From positions 9,017,386 through 9,081,385 of the forward strand of contig CM038471.1 of NCBI GenBank assembly GCA_021464415.1: DNA of 64,000 nucleotides, in the 5' to 3' direction. Each line of letters starts with the position of its first letter. Positions within the stretch are counted from its first letter, which is position 1. The stretch comes from Lonicera japonica (Eukaryota; Streptophyta; Magnoliopsida; Dipsacales; Caprifoliaceae). Position numbers and translations under genes: made by a program. This document shows, one piece after another, positions 58,957 to 64,000 of the stretch. A model generated the notes under the pieces. The model saw only the letters and a list, made by a program, of their open reading frames with translations, made no database searches and was not told where the DNA came from.

Positions 58957-60346
58957 TAAGGGGCTGTCAGGGGGGCAAACTGTTAGTGTGGCCTTGCCTT
59001 CTCTTTAGCTCAGGCTTGTCTGATTATTTCTTACTTTTTTTACCCTTTCTTTCTTGACCATGGGGTGGGGTGTCCCTTTTTTGGCGCTTGGAGGAGGATA
59101 AAGGGGTTGACAGGTTCTTTCCTTGTAGAGTTTCTTCCACGCCGATCTACTTGTTGACCTCATCCAAGAGCTCGGACATGGTCTTTGGGGCCATTTCTTG
59201 CCAGAGTCATAAGGCAGTTTGGGGAGGTTACTCTCTCCATGAAAGCTGCTACAGCCACTCCTTCATTTAGGTCGGTGATCATGAGACTTTCTTGGTTAAA
59301 ACGGCGAGCATATTCCTTCAAGCTCTCGGTAGACCCCTGCTTTATGGTGAAGAGGTGAGTAGAGGTTTTAGACTGCCGTTTGGTCCCCATGAAATGTGAA
59401 ATGAACTTGGTACTGAGCTCCTGTGAGTTTGAGATCGACCCCCGTGGCAGGCTGTTGCACCATGTTCGGACTGCCCTCTTAAGAGTGGTAACGAAGGCTC
59501 TGCATATTATGCCGTTTGGGACATTCTGGAGCCCTATTATGTTTTCGTATTGTTGCCAATGATCCACAGGGTCAGTGGTTCCATCGTAGCATTCCAGCAT
59601 CGGGAGTCTAAATTTTTTGAGAACTAGGCAATTTTGAATGTGATTCGCAAAAGGGGATTTAGAGTCCCTAATCAGAGCTACTGTCAAGTTCCCTGTCAGA
59701 CAACCCATGGTCTTCATCATTTCTGCCATTTGGGCCTCCATCCTTGACATCAGTCTTTTCTCGACTTCTTCAATCGACTCTTTACGAGAGATCCTATCAA
59801 AAACGGATCCTCTTGGTTTAACTTCCACATCTCGTCCTGGTATCTGAGCTGACGGGAGGGGAGGTAGGCCTACGCTTGGGCTCCGATGTCGTGAAACTTC
59901 GTCTAAGCGCCTCTCACGAATCACGTTAATCCGTAGGTCCCTTACTGGTGGGGGAGAAGGCGAGGCAGAAACTTCTTCATAAAAGGTCTCCCTAGTAGAG
60001 CTGGAGTGGTGGGATTCAAGCTCGGCAGTTCTGCTGCGGCTCGCCCAAATCTTCTGTCACGGTCTCCGAGTCTTTCTCTGACTGGGACTCATGGAAGGAT
60101 TGTGGTGAACATTAACAGATGCGGAGACTAAAAATGAACTGCTTCTTGAGCTGGCTCGGGGACTCTTTCTTTAGGCTAAGAGTCTGTCAATTCGGACTTA
60201 AAGAGCAGCTTGTTGCTCTTGTAGGGCCAGTATGGGGTCTGGTTGAGTTCTTCTAGAAGACATAATAAATTTTGGGTGATTTCGTACCTTTTATGAGAGG
60301 TGTGTGACTTTAAGAAACTGTCTTTCCCACAAACGGCGCCAACTGA
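58957..60346 (-). mobile_element. Ty3/gypsy retrotransposon, 5' part (minus strand)
   Basis: From right to left: an LTR beginning near 60347, a primer site (TGGCGCCGTTTGTGGGA on the minus strand, about 60327-60342), a short leader, and gag from 60263. The rest is beyond the gap or absent. The primer form and gag text fit a Tat/Retand-like element different from that at 49686. Confidence 0.8.
58980..60263 (-). pseudogene. Gypsy gag, minus strand, broken
   Basis: Starts MSSRRTQPDPILALQEQQ at 60263 with a stop soon after, then has a long intact stretch 59924-59160. In that stretch are a coiled segment (EEVEKRLMSRMEAQMAEM), PMLECYDGTTDPVDHWQQYEN, AVRTWCNSLPRGSI and HLFTIKQGSTESLKEYARRFNQE, all standard for Retrotrans_gag of Tat-like elements. 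After 59160 the match shifts frame (MSELLDEVNK) and decays by about 58980. No zinc finger is visible before the gap. Confidence 0.88.
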
Positions 60347-60960
60347 TGGTGTCAAAATCTAAAAATAGATAATTACCAATCAATAAGTGAATATCGATAA
60401 ATAAAAAAAATAAATGAACATAAAACATTTTTTATTAAGGTAGGTTCCCCCGGTAGCGCTTATGCTAGTCCGACAGTACATCCTCCTTTTGTGTGTGCTT
60501 TGCTTTATATTAGCTCAAAGGCAATAAATTTTGGATGATGATACAAGCTATTAACTTTTCCCTCTATAATTTCACTAATTCGACGGAATAAATAATAAAC
60601 TGTGTAGGAGAGAGAGTGTATAAGGTTTTTGGTATTTTTTGGAGTATGAAAATATAGAGTATAAGACTTTTCTATTTTTTCTCTAATTGGCTTGTATTTA
60701 TACTGCCAATAGCTTTATATCTCTTGGATGAGAAGGATTATATTTTTTTGGTATGTTTTGAATGAATGAATGAGGGGATATTTATAGGTAAATCTAGAAT
60801 GGTAAAAAAGTAATTTGATGAAGATGAGAGGTAAAAAGGTAATTTTATAAAGGTGAGTGGATGTAAGTGGAATTTGAATGGAAGTTAATGAGGTGAGTGA
60901 AATTTGAGTGGAGTTGAGTGGGATTTTAGTAGGTAAAAATGAAATTTTACCAGGGTAAAT
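60347..60960 (-). repeat. 5' LTR of the minus-strand gypsy element (outer limit uncertain)
   Basis: The border next to the primer site reads GACACCA on the minus strand. Two TATAAATA boxes are present on the minus strand (60695-60702 and 60779-60786). The right limit is not defined because the second LTR is not in the window. Confidence 0.55.
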
Positions 60961-61330
60961 GTTTTAGTAATTAATTTGAATGGTAATTAAATTTAATCAA
61001 TAATTTATAATTTTTATTTATTTATTTATAAAATATTAAAATAATATTTAATTATAATTGATTGAAATTATTGATTATTGTAGGAAATAAAATTTTAATA
61101 TCTTTTGTTATATATTTATAATAGTGTATGTTATAATTATAATTAGTGTGGGAGATAATATATAATTGTAGGTTATAATTAGTAGTTGGGTAGTGAATAT
61201 TTTGTATAGTCATATGTATATGGGTTCTATGTGAATAAAATGGGTGTCGAATAAGTAAATATGCAAACGACAAGTAACCATGATAGTGAAATGAAAATGT
61301 ATGAGTACGAGGTGAATATGCAAATGGGCA
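60961..61330. other. Very AT-rich non-coding DNA
   Basis: TTTATTTATTTATA and TATAATTATAATT phrases dominate; I see no gene. Part of it may belong to the adjacent LTR. Confidence 0.5.
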
Positions 61331-61339
61331 TTCTTACTT

Positions 61340-61620
61340 GCACGGGTTATGAGCTCGCATCTTATGCCACATGGACCACTCGATAATGAGCACATTATAA
61401 CCAAGAGTCACAAGGCGAACTCACTTCGGTGATGTGACCTTGAGTCTTATGCCACGCAGATCACTCAATTAACGAATACTTAGGTACCTGGGGTTGTTAT
61501 TCGCACTCACTTTGACAATGTGACCTCAAATCTTCTACCATTTGGATCACTCGATCATGAGCAGTTCGTAACCTAGGGTAACTAGGCGCACTCACTTTGG
61601 CGATGATAAATGAGAACTTG
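61340..61620. repeat. Diverged tandem repeat of about 85-90 bp, three to four units
   Basis: CGCACTCACTTTGACAATGTGACC-like text recurs at about 61413, 61500 and 61588. In between, TCTTATGCCAC and GATCACTCGATCATGAGCA variants recur at about 61360, 61445 and 61530. Confidence 0.75.
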
Positions 61621-61689
61621 CACTTTTGGCACTCCTAAAATGTATTTGTGCCTAACGCTTACAATTTACAAGATTGCTCGGTAATAGTG

Positions 61690-61990
61690 TGTTGTTAAAA
61701 GGTGGTAAACACTTTCGACCTATAAGCGAGCTCGGCTAAATTGTGATGCTAACAAGTGGTAAACGTAATGCTAAAGACCGCAGGCACACTCGACTAAAGT
61801 ATGCTACTAAAAGGTGTATTGCTAAAAGAAGCGAACTTAACGCTTAAGACCCACATGCACACTTGACTAGTGTGTTTATGCTGCTCAAAAGGAGTAGTGT
61901 TAAAAGATGAGGACATTAAACTTAAAATCTGCATGCATGCTTGGCTATGTCTGCTCATGCTGTTATGAAAGAAAAATGATTTTGTAATGC
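61690..61990. repeat. Second diverged tandem repeat, about 70-85 bp units
   Basis: Units contain GTGGTAAAC or GCTAAAAG, a TTAAAGACC/TTAAGACC phrase, GCATGCACACTTGACTA variants and TGCTGC. About four are recognisable. This lies directly after the first block but is a different sequence. Confidence 0.7.
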
Positions 61991-63440
61991 TTAAAGTGAA
62001 TATTTGATGATGCTCTGATACCGTGGCGAGTGCTACCGCTTCCCGCAGGTGCACTTTGCTCTCGCTCATAGTTTTGCTCAAATTATGCTTTAAAAGTGGG
62101 ATTAATGTTGCCTAGTGCTGACAACTTGACTATGATGAAAGAAAGGTTTACTTGTACTGTTGTTATGTGACTCTCGTGGGGGGTTATGAAATTATTGATT
62201 GATATCAGTTGTGTTAAGATGCAAAGTTTGTTGACTATCTTAGGAAAGCCATATAGCACTTGTTGGGTTGAGATAAGTTCTTTTGAGAATTGGAGGTGTA
62301 GCCCCTATTGAGGCCCATTGTGATGCTGTTGGGTAATTAGAGTGGTGCAGCGGAAGTGTAGTGGAGCCTGTGAGATAGATATTTGTTTTTCATTGCGTGA
62401 GCATACCTTTAACTAACGTTTGCCTTGGGAGTAGGTATTCCTTTCCTTCTTCACCTTACTCACATTGTTTTTTTTTTGGTGAGTTGTTTCTTTGATGATT
62501 AAATTTGGGGTTCTTGATGTTTCCTTTGAATCCTTTGTCTTCATTGAGGATGTGTTTTATACTCGGGATATGTTTTGCTACCAAGTTAGCAATGGGCGAC
62601 TGTTGAGTTATATTTTAGTCAGCCGCCTGATCAACAAATGACTAATTTATAAATCTATTGTCTTTTGTACCCAACAGAAAGTGAAGGTGGCTTACTTATG
62701 TTAGTGGCCAATCCCAATCCTTATGTTCACTCGTTGTGTTCTTTGATTTCGATGCGTGAATCTTGTGTTTGGTAATCTTTATATTTGTTTTCGAATGCCA
62801 TTGCGTTTGGATTCATAGAAAACTAGAATGTGTGACCTTCTTCATTGTTATGATTCTTCAATTGTAAGTGCGCCTTAAGAATGGTATCGTTTTTGTTTAG
62901 TGTCTCGATACGCATAGGATTATATTAGTGCACGTCAGTGGTAGTTATCACGGTATTCTTAGTGTCGTGTGTTAGTTCCTATATTTCGGAGTTTGAGATT
63001 GAGTTTCGTATCTTCTAGCTCATCCAGAGCTTGTTAGTCACTAGTCCACATGGTGTGGCAAGTTGTTTCGTTGCCAACTTTAGTTGTGGAGGTCATCTTT
63101 GGGCATGTCTTGTGATTGAGCCTATTCGGAGTTTTGGGTCATGCGATCATATCCTAGCCTTGAGAATTTATTCCATGCTTTGCTAGGAATGTCACGTGAG
63201 GGAGTAGAATCATTCTTGCATTGGCGCATTGGAAGTTCCAACCTTGTTGTTCCATCCCCTCGACATTCCTTAGGATCGTTCCACTCATTTGCTTTTGAAT
63301 TTAATTTCAACTCGCGCTTAGCTATGGTGAGTCTCCTAAGGAGGAGAGACCGGAAGCAATGTTGGGGATCCTGTGTGTTTCTTTTTCTATACCAACCTCT
63401 ATATACATTTCGAGGATGAAATTTCTTAAAGAGGGAGATT
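61991..63440 (+). other. Non-coding interior next to a gypsy LTR
   Basis: No gene is seen. The last 40 bases (TTTCGAGGATGAAATTTCTTAAAGAGGGAGA, given here in part) are the standard 3' end and purine tract of plant gypsy elements, so at least the right part is the interior of a plus-strand element whose LTR starts near 63441. The frame at 63141-63419 matches nothing I know. Confidence 0.55.
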
Positions 63441-64000
63441 CTAATACCCAGTGTTCCTTTTTCTGCGTTGACCTTCTCTTAAGCCCCTTAAGGCTTAATC
63501 TCCGCTAGAGAGAGAGTATTGGGTTTCGAGCCTTACGTACTCGACCCGATATTTCTAGCATGTCATATTAGACATATTAAGTTTGAGGGAATAATCGTTA
63601 TGTTATTCGGGTGGTTCGGATTGAAACCTAGGTGTAAATCGCGTTTCAACCTTTCGTGATTCGTTGATTTTTGGCCAACTTTGAGTGGCCATAACTTCTT
63701 CATCCAATATTTAAACGAATCTTCGTTTGTGGCCAAGTCTTCATTTCTTTTCCCTCTACAACTTTCATGTTTGGGCCGAGTCAAGATTCAGCCATTTCGA
63801 GGTCTGTTTCTGGCTCATAAAGTCATTTGCTGTTGCAGTGACTTCCATGAACCCATGATCGATCATGGTTCACCTTAATATCGGTTTTAAGCATATTTTA
63901 CCTGTTTTTCTTCATTTAAACACCTCTGCATCTCCATTTTCGAGCACACAACATCTAGGGGAGCGAGATAGTGATTTGAGGGAGCTCTTGAGAGAGAGAG
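63441..64000 (+). repeat. Gypsy LTR (probably 3' LTR), runs off the window
   Basis: Begins with a decayed TGTAACACCC (TTCTAATACCC) directly after a purine tract. It matches the reverse complement of about 40205-40843, the U3 side of the solo LTR. Shared phrases include CTTTCATGTTTGGGCCGAG, AACTTCTTCAT and the palindrome CCATGATCGATCATGG (63853-63868). It ends in a GA run at the window edge. Confidence 0.85.

Noticed and set aside
63141..63419. 92-residue frame before the last LTR
   Set aside because: Lies where a gypsy polyprotein would end but shows no integrase or chromodomain text.

Overview
This window is repeat-dense nuclear DNA from a flowering plant, probably a eudicot. The evidence is AT-rich sequence, GT-AG introns, a cysteine-rich receptor-like kinase gene with the usual seven-exon layout, and plant-type transposons (Athila-like and Tat-like Ty3/gypsy, Ty1/copia, En/Spm CACTA, a Cassandra-like TRIM, and solo LTRs). 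I cannot name the species. There is no prokaryotic or organellar signature and no CRISPR array.

Layout. 1-1144: 5' part of an Athila-like gypsy element on the minus strand (gag, tRNA-Asp type primer binding site). 1793-2060: nested inverted repeats. 2085-7378: complete but broken Ty1/copia element on the minus strand, with two 194-bp LTRs and a GTGCA target duplication. 10066-12721: the only host gene, a receptor-like kinase with two DUF26 domains, broken by one apparent 1-bp frameshift just after the signal peptide. 12722-16526: non-coding, with minisatellites.

16530-42906: a 26.4-kb CACTA DNA transposon, bounded by TTC duplications and CACTA-type inverted ends with arrays of a TTAGGCGACGTA-like motif. 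It carries decayed tnpD-like and tnpA-like genes. Between them lies a 1.1-1.25-kb module present twice, encoding a 66-residue coiled-coil protein on the opposite strand, and eight clusters of the palindrome ATTACTGG-NN-CCAGTAAT. Two retroelements sit inside it, each with its own 5-bp duplication: a young non-coding large retrotransposon derivative (26712-36439, LTRs about 1% apart) and a 3.5-kb solo LTR (37360-40843) that splits the tnpA-like gene.

43897-49685: a Ty1/copia element on the plus strand. Its protease region is split by a 1.4-kb compound of Cassandra-like TRIM LTRs (45580-46973). One arm carries 5S-rRNA-derived sequence, the oppositely oriented arm does not, and the whole is bounded by one GTTTA duplication. 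The copia element is cut off by a Tat-like gypsy element (49686-58856), whose gag is split by a 2.2-kb solo LTR. A 100-N assembly gap follows, then the 5' part of another gypsy element on the minus strand (58957 to about 60960), two diverged tandem-repeat blocks (61340-61990), and the start of an LTR related to the solo LTR at 37360-40843 (63441 to the end).

The transposon genes do not work together now; nearly all carry stops or frameshifts. The nesting gives an order of events: CACTA before its two passengers, the plus-strand copia before the TRIM compound and before the Tat gypsy, and the Tat gypsy before its solo LTR. The points most worth a second look are the CACTA palindrome system with its duplicated antisense gene, the two-armed 5S-plus/5S-minus TRIM compound, and the way related LTRs carry different perfect palindromes at about the same distance from their U3 end.
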